From an uncultured Veillonellaceae bacterium (lineage in GTDB: Bacteria; Bacillota; Negativicutes; Veillonellales; Dialisteraceae): DNA of 34,921 bases. The stretch covers positions 1-34,921 of the forward strand of contig CAKMIA010000014.1 of the NCBI GenBank assembly GCA_927353735.1, read 5' to 3'. Shown here piece by piece: positions 26,394 through 34,921 of this stretch; the stretch's first letter is position 1; every line of letters begins with the position of its first letter. The translations under genes and the position numbers were made by a program. Under the pieces are notes generated by a model. That model saw nothing but the letters and a program-made list of their open reading frames with translations, searched no databases and had not been told where the DNA came from.

Positions 26394-27080
26394 ATGCCAG
26401 TCTTTCACGGGACCTTGTTTCAAATCAACCGGAGCGAAATGATGCGCTACGCCGGTCTGCCGCCCAAAGGCTCGGATTTTCCGGAGGCTTTGATCCGTGA
26501 ATCCATCGAAGAAGCCTCGGCGCTGGCCAGCCCCCGCGGCATCTGGCAGCTGCTCCCCTACGATGCACAGACAGGCACACTTTTCGGCGATCCTCCGCTC
26601 TGCCTCGAAGGCCGGCAGATCCGGAAGCACCTGTCTCATTCCGTTTCCGCGGCCGTGCTGGCTGTAACAGCCGGTCCGGATATCGAGCAGGCCAGCACAG
26701 ACTATTTCCACAGCGGCCTGTATGCCAAAGGGCTGCTTCTTGACGCGGCGGCCACTGCCATCACGGAGCATCTGGCGGATCAGCTCGACCGTTATATCCA
26801 GGCTTCCGCCCGCCGTACCGGCCGGCATACCGCCTGGCGGTACAGCCCCGGCTACGGAGACTGGCCGGTCACGCAGCAGCAGGCATTGTGCCGGCTCATT
26901 CATGCCGAGGAGATCGGCATCTCCGTCACGGACCACTCCATGCTCCTGCCGCGGAAATCGGTCACGGCCATCATCGGGCTCTCGCCGTGCAGCGAGGCGC
27001 CGAAGCCGCAGCAGTGCACCCAGTGTCATCTCATATCCTGTCCGTTCCGCATCAGACCGGCACGGCATTTTTCCAGATAA
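26394..27080 (+). CDS. MetH reactivation-domain protein (separate subunit)
   Basis: A 228-aa stand-alone version of the C-terminal activation domain of methionine synthase, which uses SAM to reductively remethylate oxidised cob(II)alamin. The signature RYSPGYGDWPVT lies near residue 140-152, with SMLLPRKSVTAIIGL after it. It ends in a cysteine motif CTQCHLISCPFR typical of the split versions. AGGAGG precedes the ATG at 26394; the frame extends upstream into the terminator hairpin, so that start is rejected. metH follows 12 bp later and lacks this domain, so the two proteins together form the functional enzyme. Confidence 0.92.
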   Translation: MPVFHGTLFQINRSEMMRYAGLPPKGSDFPEALIRESIEEASALASPRGIWQLLPYDAQTGTLFGDPPLCLEGRQIRKHLSHSVSAAVLAVTAGPDIEQASTDYFHSGLYAKGLLLDAAATAITEHLADQLDRYIQASARRTGRHTAWRYSPGYGDWPVTQQQALCRLIHAEEIGISVTDHSMLLPRKSVTAIIGLSPCSEAPKPQQCTQCHLISCPFRIRPARHFSR

Positions 27081-27092
27081 TCAGGAGGAACC

Positions 27093-29474
27093 ATGCATCT
27101 TTTTGACGGCGCCATGGGCACCATGCTTCAGAAATACGGTCTGGCCGGCAGCGAATGCCCCGACTACTGCAATGTATCTCACCCGGATATCGTACAGCGC
27201 ATCCACAGGGAATACGCCGAAGCCGGCAGCGAGTACATCACCACCAATACCTTCGGCGCTTCGCCTCTAAAGCTTGCCGATTACGGGCTGGAAGATCAGG
27301 TGGAAGCCATCGCACAAGCGGCAGTACGCAATGCCCGGGCAGCCTCCCCGCATATCCGCGTCGCCGGCGATATCGGCCCCACCGGGCAGTTCATCCGTCC
27401 GCTGGGCGATCTTTCCTTCGACGAGGCGGCCAGCAATTTCTACCGTCTGGCCAAGGCCCTCGCCGATGCCGGCGCAGACTGTCTCATCATCGAAACGATC
27501 ATCGACATTCAGGAAATGCGGGCAGCCCTCACCGCCGCCAAGGCGGCCTGCTCACTGCCGGTCATCTGCCAGATGTCCTACAGTGAGGACGGGCGCACCA
27601 TCACCGGGACCGATCCGGCTGCCGCGGCCATCCTGCTGGATGCCATGGGCGCTGACGTCATCGGAGCCAACTGCTCCGTCGGCCCGGATAAGCTGCTCGA
27701 AGCGGCGAAGCAGATGGCCCGCGTCACCGATAAACCGCTGATCATTCAGCCCAATGCGGGCATGCCTGTTCTCGACGGGAATACAACGCGCTTCCCGCTC
27801 GCTCCGGAGGATATGGCCCCCTATATCGCCCGTTTTGCGGAAGCCGGCGTCACCTTTGCCGGCGGCTGCTGCGGCACCACGCCGGCTCATATCCGTGCCA
27901 TGCGGGAGGCCATGGACCGGCTGCCTGCTCCGGAACCCCGTCCGGCCGTCGAACCGCTCACCGCCTTCACCTCCCGGACGCGCACCGTCTTTGTCGGCCC
28001 CGGCCATGCGCCGGTCATGATCGGCGAGCGCATCAACCCCACCGGCCGGAAGAAAATGCGGGAGGAGATCCAGTCCGGCAGCTTCGTCTCCGTGAAAAAG
28101 GAGGCCCTCGCACAGGTCGCTGCCGGTGCGGACATGCTGGACGTCAACATGGGTGTTCCCGGCATTGACCAGAGCGCCGCCATGGAAAAAGTCGTCATGG
28201 AGCTGTCCATGCTCTGCCCGGCCCCGCTTTCCATCGACAGCACCGATCCGGCTGTGCTGGAAAAAGCCGTAAAAATCTATCCCGGACGGCCGCTCATCAA
28301 TTCTGTCAGCGCTGATCCGGCTCTCATGGAAAAGGTGTTCCCTCTTGCCAGAAAATACGGCGCAGCCGTTCTCTGCCTGCCTCTCGCCAAGGGCGGCCTG
28401 CCCAAAACGGCAGAGGAACGGATCGCCCTGATCCGTCAGATTCTGGAAACGGCCCGCTCCTTCGGCCTGCGCCGGCAGGATCTGCTGCTGGACCCGCTGG
28501 TGCTCACCGCCGCCTCCGATCAGAAAGCGCCGTCGGAAACACTGCGTACGCTCCGCCTGTACCGGGAGCAGTTCCATTGCCCCACCGTCATGGGCACGAG
28601 CAATGTATCCTTTGGCCTCCCCGGCCGTCCGCAGCTCAATGCCGCTTTTCTTTCCATGGCCTTTGCGTGCGGCATGGATGCGCCCATTATCAATCCGCTG
28701 GATGAAACGATGCAGCGCACCTTTGCAGAAGCCCGCCTGCTTCTCGGATTTGATGCCGGTGCCAGACAGTACATTGCTTCCGTTTCCGAGACGCCTGCTG
28801 CTGTCCCTTCCTCTTCCGTTTCGTCAGATAAACCGGTCCTCGAACAGATCCGGGATGCCATCCGGAACGGAGAGAAAGAAGAAGCGGCCCGCCTCATGAA
28901 CGATGCCATTCAGGAAAAGATGAGCCCCGACCGTATCATCAAGGAGGGCCTCACTGCCGCTATGACGGAGGTCGGCGACGCTTACGGCATCGGAAAAGTC
29001 TATCTCCCTCAGGTCATGATGGCTGCCGAAGCCATGCAGTCCGCCTTCTCCGAACTGAAAGTGCTTCTCCCGTCCATGAAAAATGACAGCAAGGGGACAG
29101 CACTGCTCTGCACCGTACAGGGCGATATTCACGATCTCGGCAAAAATATCGTGGCCGCCCTGCTGGAAAACAGCGGCTACCGCGTGATCGACCTCGGCAA
29201 GGATGTCGCTCCTGAAGCCATTCTCGCCGAAGCGAAACGGACCCATGTAGATTTCTTCGGCCTCTGCTCCCTGATGACTACCACCCTTCCGGAGCTGAAA
29301 AAAACCGCCGCCCTTCTCCGCGAGCATATCCCCGCCTGCCGGATCATGGTGGGCGGTGCCGTGGTGACCCCGGAATATGCCCGGGAAATCGGCGCGGATG
29401 CCTATGCCAAAGACGGCGTGGACGCGGTCCGCAAGGCCGACCAGTTAATGACAGCCGATCCTGTGTCGGAATGA
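27093..29474 (+). CDS. metH: Cobalamin-dependent methionine synthase (three-domain)
   Basis: A 793-aa MetH with three of the four usual domains: homocysteine-binding (zinc cysteines in GANCSVG and GGCCGTTP), pterin-binding (GERINPTGRKK to about residue 560), and the cobalamin cap plus B12-binding domain, whose axial His680 is in GDIHDLGKN. It transfers a methyl group from methyl-THF via cobalamin to homocysteine. The reactivation domain is absent and encoded immediately upstream. AGGAGG precedes the ATG and metF follows 12 bp later, giving a single operon. Length compared with about 1200 aa for a full MetH fits loss of the last domain only. Confidence 0.96.
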   Translation: MHLFDGAMGTMLQKYGLAGSECPDYCNVSHPDIVQRIHREYAEAGSEYITTNTFGASPLKLADYGLEDQVEAIAQAAVRNARAASPHIRVAGDIGPTGQFIRPLGDLSFDEAASNFYRLAKALADAGADCLIIETIIDIQEMRAALTAAKAACSLPVICQMSYSEDGRTITGTDPAAAAILLDAMGADVIGANCSVGPDKLLEAAKQMARVTDKPLIIQPNAGMPVLDGNTTRFPLAPEDMAPYIARFAEAGVTFAGGCCGTTPAHIRAMREAMDRLPAPEPRPAVEPLTAFTSRTRTVFVGPGHAPVMIGERINPTGRKKMREEIQSGSFVSVKKEALAQVAAGADMLDVNMGVPGIDQSAAMEKVVMELSMLCPAPLSIDSTDPAVLEKAVKIYPGRPLINSVSADPALMEKVFPLARKYGAAVLCLPLAKGGLPKTAEERIALIRQILETARSFGLRRQDLLLDPLVLTAASDQKAPSETLRTLRLYREQFHCPTVMGTSNVSFGLPGRPQLNAAFLSMAFACGMDAPIINPLDETMQRTFAEARLLLGFDAGARQYIASVSETPAAVPSSSVSSDKPVLEQIRDAIRNGEKEEAARLMNDAIQEKMSPDRIIKEGLTAAMTEVGDAYGIGKVYLPQVMMAAEAMQSAFSELKVLLPSMKNDSKGTALLCTVQGDIHDLGKNIVAALLENSGYRVIDLGKDVAPEAILAEAKRTHVDFFGLCSLMTTTLPELKKTAALLREHIPACRIMVGGAVVTPEYAREIGADAYAKDGVDAVRKADQLMTADPVSE

Positions 29475-29486
29475 AAGGAGCCTCTG

Positions 29487-30371
29487 ATGCTGACCCTTCG
29501 CGATAAACATGAACGCCGTCAATTCACATTGACGGTCGAACTGGACCCGCCGAAAAGCGCGTCCCCCATCAAAACACAGAAAGAAGCCATGCAGCTCATC
29601 GACTGGGCCGATGCCGTGAATATTGCGGACTGCCCCATGGCCAAGCTCCGCATGAGCCCGATCGCACTGGCCCATATCATTCAGACGGATTTCCATCTGG
29701 AAACGATCTTTCACCTGACCTGCCGGGACCGGAATCTCATCGGCCTGCAGGCGGAGCTTCTGGGGGCCTCCGCCCTGGGTGTACACAACATCCTGACGCT
29801 GACCGGCGACCCGCCCTCCATCGGCGACCATCCGGATGCCCGGCCTGTCTTTGAAACGGACTCCACCGGCCTGATCGAAATTGCCCGCACGCTGAACAGC
29901 GGCTATGACATGGCCGGCAATTCCCTCGGGCAGCCCACCCGTTTCTATATCGGCACCACCGGCAACCCGGCCGCTGCCGATCTGGATGCCGAGCTGCACC
30001 GTCTGGAGCTGAAAAAACAGGCCGGCGCCCAGTTCGTCCAGACCCAGCCCGTTTATGATCTCCGCCAGGCCGAGGCATATCTGGCCGGTACAGCGGAACT
30101 GAACCTTCCCGTCCTATTCGGCGTTCTTCCCCTGAAGAGCTACAAAATGGCCCTGTATCTTCATGATAAGGTGCCGGGCATCACCATCCCGAAGCCCCTG
30201 CAGGATGCCATGGCAGACGGCGGCCGGGATACCGGCATTGCCATCGCCGCCGATACGGTAAAGGCCCTGCAGGAAATGGGGGCCGCCGGCGTTCATCTCC
30301 TGCCCATCAATGATGTCCCTGCTGTAGGTGAAATTGCCCGGCAGGCAGGCATGTCTCCCAAGCAGCTGTAA
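29487..30371 (+). CDS. metF: Methylenetetrahydrofolate reductase
   Basis: A 294-aa TIM-barrel flavoenzyme of the MetF family, which reduces 5,10-methylene-THF to 5-methyl-THF, the methyl donor for MetH. Visible family features are FTLTVELDPPK at the N-terminus, HLTCRDRN (folate/FAD site), NILTLTGDPP, and QFVQTQPVYD. It is translated from an ATG with AAAGGAG six bases before it, in the methionine operon. A terminator follows. Length is typical of bacterial MetF. Confidence 0.95.
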   Translation: MLTLRDKHERRQFTLTVELDPPKSASPIKTQKEAMQLIDWADAVNIADCPMAKLRMSPIALAHIIQTDFHLETIFHLTCRDRNLIGLQAELLGASALGVHNILTLTGDPPSIGDHPDARPVFETDSTGLIEIARTLNSGYDMAGNSLGQPTRFYIGTTGNPAAADLDAELHRLELKKQAGAQFVQTQPVYDLRQAEAYLAGTAELNLPVLFGVLPLKSYKMALYLHDKVPGITIPKPLQDAMADGGRDTGIAIAADTVKALQEMGAAGVHLLPINDVPAVGEIARQAGMSPKQL

Positions 30372-30379
30372 ATAAAAAC

Positions 30380-30412
30380 AACCGGATTCCCTAAGGAATC
30401 CGGTTATTTTTT
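30380..30412. terminator. Bidirectional terminator between metF and nhaC-like gene
   Basis: A perfect 11-bp stem AACCGGATTCC/GGAATCCGGTT with loop CTAA. T-runs follow on the plus strand (TATTTTTT) and on the minus strand (GTTTTTATTT). Confidence 0.92.
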
Positions 30413-30430
30413 ATATCTTTTTTTCGACTG

Positions 30431-31933
30431 TCAGGCCGTCTTTTTCCCGAGGAAGCGGTCAATGCAGAAGAAGGCCGCCAGAAGGCAGACCACACCGGTC
30501 GCCGTGCCGAGCCATCCGTTTTCCGTGATACCCGATACCAGATAGCCGATGATGCAGCAGGATGCCACCACCATCACATAGGGGATCTGCGTGCTCACAT
30601 GATCGATATGATGGCACTGTGCCCCTGCCGAAGCCAGAATGGTCGTATCGGAAATCGGGGATACATGATCGCCGCCGACCGCACCGGCCAGCACCGAAGC
30701 CACCGTAATGACCAGAAGCTGTGCATCTGCGGGGTCCACAACGGACAGCACGATCGGAATCAGGATGCCGAAGGTTCCCCAGGAGGTCCCCGTCGCAAAG
30801 CCGAGACCCAGCGCCACACAGAAGAAGAGCGCCGGCAGCAGCATGGCGATCTGGGCGTTTCCGCTTACCACACTGCCTACATACCCGCCGAGATTCAGAT
30901 ATTCCTCACCGCATACGGCGGACAGCGTCCATGCCAGGCAGAGAATAAAAATGGCCGACGTCATATCCACGAAGCCCATGGTCAGGCACTTGCAGAAGCG
31001 GGAAAAGCTCAGCACACCGCGGGGAATATAAAAGCAGAACGTGAAAATCAGGGCAATGAAGGAGCCGATCACCAGTCCGCGGGCCGCTTCGCAATCCGCA
31101 AAGGCTGTGGGGATGCTCTTCCCTTCCATGATGCCGCCCGTATAGAGCAGGCCGAAAATGCAGCATCCGATAAGTACGGCCAGCGGCAGAATCAGATCGA
31201 TGATCTTGCCGTTTCCGCTCTCGCCCAGCTTGTTTTCCGACTGACGGTATTCCTCCGCAATGATCAGCTCGCCGTGGCTCTTTGCCTCATACGCTGCCAT
31301 CGTGAAATAATCCCGTCCCCGCCAGATCAGCAGAAGCATGAAAAGGATCGTCAGCCAGGCATAGATATTGAAGGGGATCGTCTGCAGAAACAGGCTGAAT
31401 CCGTCAATGGTGGAGCTTTCCGGAAGAGAAGAGGCCACCGCTGCCGCCCAGCTGGAAACCGGAGCGATGATGCACACCGGAGCCGCCGTGGCGTCAATGA
31501 TATAGGCCAGTTTGGCCCGGGTGATCTTGAATTTATCCGTCACCGGACGCATGACCGTACCGACTGTCAGGCAGTTGAAATAGTCATCGATAAAGATGAG
31601 CACGCCGAGAATGACCGTCACGGACAGAGCGCTCCGTTTCCCCTGGATCACCCGGGCTGCCCATTCCCCATAGGCCCTGGCAGCACCGGAACTGGAAATG
31701 GCTTCCACCAGAATCCCCAGAAGGACAAGAAAAACAAGGATGTGCACATTGCCGCCCACCGCCGTAGCCATGATATTGAACATGGTATCCACAGACTGGA
31801 GGAAGTCAAAATCACAATACATGAATGCACCGACAAAAATGCCGATGCCGAGCGACATATAGACTTCCTTGCTGAGGAGAGCCAGTGCGATGGTGATGAT
31901 CGGCGGGATAAGCGCCCAGGCGGTTTCTGCCAA
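30431..31933 (-). CDS. NhaC-family Na+/H+ antiporter
   Basis: A 500-aa integral membrane protein with about twelve hydrophobic segments, of the NhaC/ion-transporter superfamily. Family signatures are GVLIFIDDYFNCLTVGTVM, where two acidic residues sit in a membrane segment, and the late GDHVSPISDTTILASAGA. It likely exchanges Na+ for H+, though related members exchange malate for lactate or carry other solutes. The start is TTG at 31933 with GGAAGG six bases upstream. It is monocistronic with its own promoter and terminator. Confidence 0.9.
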   Translation of the reverse strand: MAETAWALIPPIITIALALLSKEVYMSLGIGIFVGAFMYCDFDFLQSVDTMFNIMATAVGGNVHILVFLVLLGILVEAISSSGAARAYGEWAARVIQGKRSALSVTVILGVLIFIDDYFNCLTVGTVMRPVTDKFKITRAKLAYIIDATAAPVCIIAPVSSWAAAVASSLPESSTIDGFSLFLQTIPFNIYAWLTILFMLLLIWRGRDYFTMAAYEAKSHGELIIAEEYRQSENKLGESGNGKIIDLILPLAVLIGCCIFGLLYTGGIMEGKSIPTAFADCEAARGLVIGSFIALIFTFCFYIPRGVLSFSRFCKCLTMGFVDMTSAIFILCLAWTLSAVCGEEYLNLGGYVGSVVSGNAQIAMLLPALFFCVALGLGFATGTSWGTFGILIPIVLSVVDPADAQLLVITVASVLAGAVGGDHVSPISDTTILASAGAQCHHIDHVSTQIPYVMVVASCCIIGYLVSGITENGWLGTATGVVCLLAAFFCIDRFLGKKTA

Positions 31934-32015
31934 ATGAATCCTTCCTTTCCTGCCGCCTTCCGCACCTGCTGTCCCACGTCAGACGGTCTTTTAATAAAAA
32001 ATGAGTATGATTTTT

Positions 32016-32043
32016 ATTATATCCGAGGAAACCGGCCTGTCAA
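32016..32043 (-). promoter_or_regulatory. Promoter of the NhaC-family gene
   Basis: On the minus strand, perfect TTGACA (32038-32043), a 16-bp spacer and perfect TATAAT (32016-32021). The leader is about 75 nt. Confidence 0.8.
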
Positions 32044-32049
32044 TATAGA

Positions 32050-32094
32050 AGAAAAGAAGGACCGCTCCACCTTTTATCTATGGGGCGGCCCTTT
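32050..32094 (-). terminator. Terminator of the phosphoesterase gene
   Basis: On the minus strand, arms AAGGGCCGC and GCGGTCCTT (one G-T pair) around a larger imperfect hairpin are followed by TTCTTTTCTTC. Confidence 0.55.
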
Positions 32095-32103
32095 GCCTGT
32101 CAT

Positions 32104-33378
32104 TTATTTTGTCAATACAGCCTCATCGATCTGCGTGCCGTCCGGCAGCCAGGCCCGAAAACAGAGCCGGTCCGCATCCGCTTCCATGGTCAGGAAGTTA
32201 TCCGTTTCCGGCTGCGGCGCCACTGTTACATCCAGCGCATGGTTCGTCCAGAGATTCGGGTAACGCACATCGCCGGCCACACCGGTGAGGATATACAGCG
32301 GTCCTCTGGCATCCCTCTGAAAGTCATAGATATGCCCCCGGTTCCGGTAGGTATGGAGATGGGCGGAAAGCACGGCATCCACCCGCATCCGGTCAAACAC
32401 GGGCATAAAGATCTCTCCTTCCGGAGAAATCCCCTCTTTCCGTTCCGGCCGTGAGGCGATCCGGTACTGCAGGGAATCTCTGTGCATGAGCACCACCTTC
32501 CAGGGCTGCTTCGTTCCGCTCAGATCCTGTTCCAGCCATGCCAGTTCCTTTTCAAACAGGTCCGGATACCACTCCCGGAGTTCCTCCGCCTGGGTATTCA
32601 GCACCGTAAAATGCACCGGTCCCCAGTCGAAGGAATAAAACAGGCCGGCCAGAGACGGATCCCCATTGTCAGGCAGCGTAAAGTGTGCCAGATACCGTTC
32701 CGGCAGCGTCATTTTCCAGTCGAGGGAGTAGGCCTCATGATTGCCTATAACGGGGGCCACAGGCATCGTGCGGAACAGATCGCCTGCCCCCTGCAGCCAG
32801 GCCTGCCACTGGTACTCATCCTGCCCGCAGTCCACCAGATCCCCCATATTGATGAAAAATTCCGCATCCGGCGCCTGCTTCCGGCCGGCCTCCGCCACAG
32901 CTCTCCACACGCCGTAGTCCTGACTCTGGGTATCCGGGAAAATCAGTGCCGTAAAAGCGCCCCCGTCATCGGCGGTGAGCCGGTGCCACGGGCTCACGTG
33001 ATTTCCGGCCCGCGTGCGGTACTCATAGGCCTCTCCCGGTTCCAGTCCGTCAAGCCGGGCCTCATATATATACCGGTCTGGTTCTCCCCGATTTCCCTTC
33101 AGCAGGCGGGAGCCGGCCTGCACCGACCGGATGGTCCCGCCGCCCTCGGTGCGGTATTCCACGGAAGCGGTCTCCTCTCTGATCTGCTGCCACATAATCG
33201 TGCGGCCGTGCTGATTATCGGAGGCCACCACCTGCCGCAGGGCTTCCGGTTCCATGTCCGTAATGACCGCTTCCCCGGCATCCGCCCGCTGCCCGCATCC
33301 GCCAAGCAGTGCCGAACCGGCCAGCAGAACCGCCGCCAGCACCCCGATGCCGGCCCGTTTCATCCATTGATCTCTCAT
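32104..33378 (-). CDS. Lipoprotein metallophosphoesterase, purple-acid-phosphatase type
   Basis: A 424-aa secreted lipoprotein. The signal peptide ends in LGGC with Cys28. An N-terminal fibronectin-like region (about 75-125, YEYRTRAGNHVSPW) is followed by the calcineurin-like phosphoesterase domain with the metal motifs DTQSQD, GDLVDCG, GNHEA, MHRDS and AHLH. The order and spacing fit purple acid phosphatases. Substrate is unknown. The start at 33378 overlaps the flavodoxin gene stop (ATGA) with AAGGAAAGG upstream, so the two are coupled. The frame is open to 33495 inside the flavodoxin gene, which is an overlap artefact. Confidence 0.9.
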   Translation of the reverse strand: MRDQWMKRAGIGVLAAVLLAGSALLGGCGQRADAGEAVITDMEPEALRQVVASDNQHGRTIMWQQIREETASVEYRTEGGGTIRSVQAGSRLLKGNRGEPDRYIYEARLDGLEPGEAYEYRTRAGNHVSPWHRLTADDGGAFTALIFPDTQSQDYGVWRAVAEAGRKQAPDAEFFINMGDLVDCGQDEYQWQAWLQGAGDLFRTMPVAPVIGNHEAYSLDWKMTLPERYLAHFTLPDNGDPSLAGLFYSFDWGPVHFTVLNTQAEELREWYPDLFEKELAWLEQDLSGTKQPWKVVLMHRDSLQYRIASRPERKEGISPEGEIFMPVFDRMRVDAVLSAHLHTYRNRGHIYDFQRDARGPLYILTGVAGDVRYPNLWTNHALDVTVAPQPETDNFLTMEADADRLCFRAWLPDGTQIDEAVLTK

Positions 33379-33863
33379 AGTCCCTTTCCTTCCGCCGCGC
33401 ATTGCGCTGCCCATTTCCGAATCTCCTCCGGATCGGCCTGCATATCCTCTTTTCGGAAATACACATGAAAGCCGGGTCCCACATCGCCGGTACAAAGCGC
33501 CTCCAGCTCCTGAAAGGACTCCTTCGGCTGTCCGCCGCTCGTCAGGAACGGATACACCTTTTTCCCGGCAAGGTCAAACGATGTCAGAAAAGACTGCAGC
33601 GCCGGTGCCAGTGAAAACCACCATACCGGACCGCCGAGAAACAACACGTCATAATCGGAAAGACTGACGGGCAGCGGCATCAGCTCCGGACGAACGTGCC
33701 GCAGCTTTTCCATCCCGCCCTGAATCACGGCCAGCGCATAGGAACCGGAATAGCTTCGTCTGGTACGAATCGGGACAATGTCGCCGCCTGCTGCCTCCTG
33801 GATCAGACGGGCGACCTGCTTTGTATGTCCGCTTCTGGAATAATAAGCTGTCAGAATTTTCAT
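33375..33863 (-). CDS. Flavodoxin-family protein
   Basis: A 162-aa long-chain flavodoxin-like protein. The FMN phosphate loop is YYSRSGHTKQVA at the N-terminus, and the isoalloxazine loop is GGPVWWFSLAPAL, with FLTSGGQPK as the second. There is no signal peptide. The last base pairs overlap the phosphoesterase start. The ATG at 33863 is preferred over the adjacent ATG (33866) because GGAGG is then six bases away. A possible promoter lies in 33910-33940 but is weak. Such NAD(P)H-quinone or flavodoxin-type proteins often sit near cupin and decarboxylase-like genes in gut anaerobes. Confidence 0.9.
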   Translation of the reverse strand: MKILTAYYSRSGHTKQVARLIQEAAGGDIVPIRTRRSYSGSYALAVIQGGMEKLRHVRPELMPLPVSLSDYDVLFLGGPVWWFSLAPALQSFLTSFDLAGKKVYPFLTSGGQPKESFQELEALCTGDVGPGFHVYFRKEDMQADPEEIRKWAAQCAAEGKGL

Positions 33864-33936
33864 CATATGCCTCCCTGCACTCAGGCCAGATAATAAGGAG
33901 CCTTTACGTATTACTATACTCCGATGTTTTCCTGAT

Positions 33937-33977
33937 TAAAACGAAAAGGGCACGGGACCGCGAAGATTCCATGCCCT
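33937..33977 (-). terminator. Terminator of the exported CMD-like gene
   Basis: On the minus strand, arms AGGGCATGGA and TCCCGTGCCCT (one mismatch) around a loop, followed by TTTTCGTTTT, start just past the stop codon at 33994. Confidence 0.7.
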
Positions 33978-33993
33978 CTGCATGCCGATGCCA

Positions 33994-34446
33994 TCAGGCT
34001 TCTGCATACACTTCCTTTGCCATACGGAAGGCAGCCCATGCCTTCGGCCAGCCCGCATAAAATGCGATGTGCGTCAGCGCCTCTGCCATTTCCACGGCAG
34101 TGACGCCGTTTTTCTTCGCTTCCTGAATATGATAGGTGAGTGAGCTGTCGGTGATTCCGCTCGCCACCAGAGCCGTCACCGTGATGAGACTTCTGTCCCG
34201 CAGAGACAGCTTGTCCGTTCTGGACCACACTTCCCCGAAAAGAACATCATCATTCAATTCTGCAAACTTCGGAGCAAACCCGCCGAGAGCACTGCGCCCT
34301 GCGGTCTGTACGACCTTCGTCGGTTCTGCCGTTACCTTTGTCGGATCCATTGCCATTCCTCCTGTTGTTCCATCCTGTGCCTGTGCCATACCGCCGCACA
34401 GAAGGCACGCCGCCGCAGCGGCCGCCACAAACCATATCTTTTTCAT
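33994..34446 (-). CDS. Exported carboxymuconolactone decarboxylase-like protein
   Basis: A 150-aa protein with a classic Sec signal peptide (KKIW, hydrophobic run to about residue 22, cleavage likely at AQA-QD). The mature part is an AhpD/CMD-like helical domain: RDRSLITVTALVASG, then the YHIQEAKKNGVTAVEMAEALTH run and AFYAGWPKAWAAF. No CxxC is present, so it is not an AhpD-type peroxidase. The ATG at 34446 is preceded by GAGGTG. It is one gene downstream of the cupin with a 35-bp gap, and is probably co-transcribed. Function of exported relatives is not known. Confidence 0.85.
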   Translation of the reverse strand: MKKIWFVAAAAAACLLCGGMAQAQDGTTGGMAMDPTKVTAEPTKVVQTAGRSALGGFAPKFAELNDDVLFGEVWSRTDKLSLRDRSLITVTALVASGITDSSLTYHIQEAKKNGVTAVEMAEALTHIAFYAGWPKAWAAFRMAKEVYAEA

Positions 34447-34481
34447 CGGTATCACCTCATCGTCTTTCGCACTGCCCGGAT

Positions 34482-34921
34482 TTATCTGACCTGTCCGTAT
34501 TTCTCATCGGACACTGGTTCGCACCACTCATTGGATGCGCCCTCTCCGGCCACCTCTACTGATAAATGACTGAACCAGCTGTCCGGTGCCGCGCCGTGCC
34601 AGTGCTTTACCTCCGGCGGAACCTCCACCACATCCCCGGGATGCAGTTCTCTCGGCTCCTTGCCCCATTCCTGATAGTAGCCGCGGCCGCCCGTCACCAG
34701 AAGGATCTGTTTGCTTCCGTGATGGATATGCCAGAAATTGCGGCATCCCGGCTCAAAGGTGACATTGCCGATCGGCACATCTTCCGTAACGAGCATTTTG
34801 AGATAGCTCTGACCCGTAAAATAGGCGCCATAGGGATTCTTTTCCCCTGCGGGAAAAACAGAAACCTGATTGACCGCATCCTCTGCGGGCATATCGGCTG
34901 CCGACCACGGCCAGTGGTGCG
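34482..34921 (-). CDS. Cupin-domain protein, N-terminus outside window
   Basis: A small cupin with one conserved double-stranded beta-helix. Motif 1 reads HIHHGSKQILLVTGG (Gln for the usual Glu) and motif 2 reads HPGDVVEVPPEVKHWHGA, giving the likely metal ligands His, His, Gln and His. The frame stays open to the window edge, and the first ATG (34892) has no ribosome site, so the true start is probably further right. Neighbouring exported CMD-like protein suggests this one could be exported as well, but its start is not visible. Confidence 0.85.
   Translation of the reverse strand, partial: HHWPWSAADMPAEDAVNQVSVFPAGEKNPYGAYFTGQSYLKMLVTEDVPIGNVTFEPGCRNFWHIHHGSKQILLVTGGRGYYQEWGKEPRELHPGDVVEVPPEVKHWHGAAPDSWFSHLSVEVAGEGASNEWCEPVSDEKYGQVR

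Overview
The window looks like chromosome from a Gram-negative-type (diderm) Firmicute, most likely class Negativicutes (relatives of Veillonella, Megasphaera, Dialister, Selenomonas or Acidaminococcus). It combines Firmicutes-style features (PcrA, the YabE-like G5/3D protein, family II pyrophosphatase, strong AGGAGG ribosome sites, TTGACA/17/TATAAT promoters) with a diderm-type RND efflux pump, an adaptor lipoprotein and PPK1. This is inference from protein families; the genus cannot be fixed by reading. No prophage, insertion sequence, CRISPR array or rRNA gene is visible. Nearly all the sequence is housekeeping or metabolic, with compact operons closed by clear intrinsic terminators.

Layout. 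1-200: three tandem promoters firing leftward out of the window. 200-2476: Sel1-repeat gene, thiM and thiE, an overlapping thiamine-salvage operon. 2461-2915: a small thioredoxin-like gene with its own promoter and terminator. 2929-3347: the tmRNA gene ssrA. 3351-5696: lspA, rluD and a P1-family peptidase, translationally coupled. 5712-6765: a secreted G5/3D cell-wall protein. 6766-7380: AT-rich DNA without a gene. 7381-11128: ppk plus a catalytically degenerate Ppx/GppA-like gene. 11333-13056: an intact Ppx/GppA gene read divergently. 13075-13232: tRNA-Val(CAC). 13248-19885: ligA and pcrA on the minus strand with a second UvrD-like helicase between them on the plus strand. 19900-20953: ppaC, a manganese-dependent pyrophosphatase. 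21022-25467: an AcrAB-like RND efflux operon. 25519-26051: a YhcH-family gene with a perfect dyad over its promoter. 26076-30412: a leader ending in an intrinsic terminator, then a separate MetH reactivation-domain gene, metH and metF. 30380-32043: an NhaC-type antiporter. 32050-34921: a lipoprotein phosphoesterase, a flavodoxin, an exported carboxymuconolactone-decarboxylase-like protein and a cupin cut by the window edge.

How it works together. PPK makes polyphosphate, the intact Ppx/GppA can degrade it (or pppGpp), and PpaC removes pyrophosphate. The methionine operon supplies methyl-THF (MetF), the B12-dependent methyl transfer (MetH) and reductive reactivation (separate gene), so together it replaces one four-domain MetH plus MetF.

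Most worth following up: (a) the metH leader, which has a long-range 9-bp closing helix, mutually exclusive helices and a terminator directly before the ribosome site, and matches no riboswitch class I recognise; (b) the Ppx/GppA paralogue co-transcribed with ppk, which keeps both domains but has lost the key residues of both.
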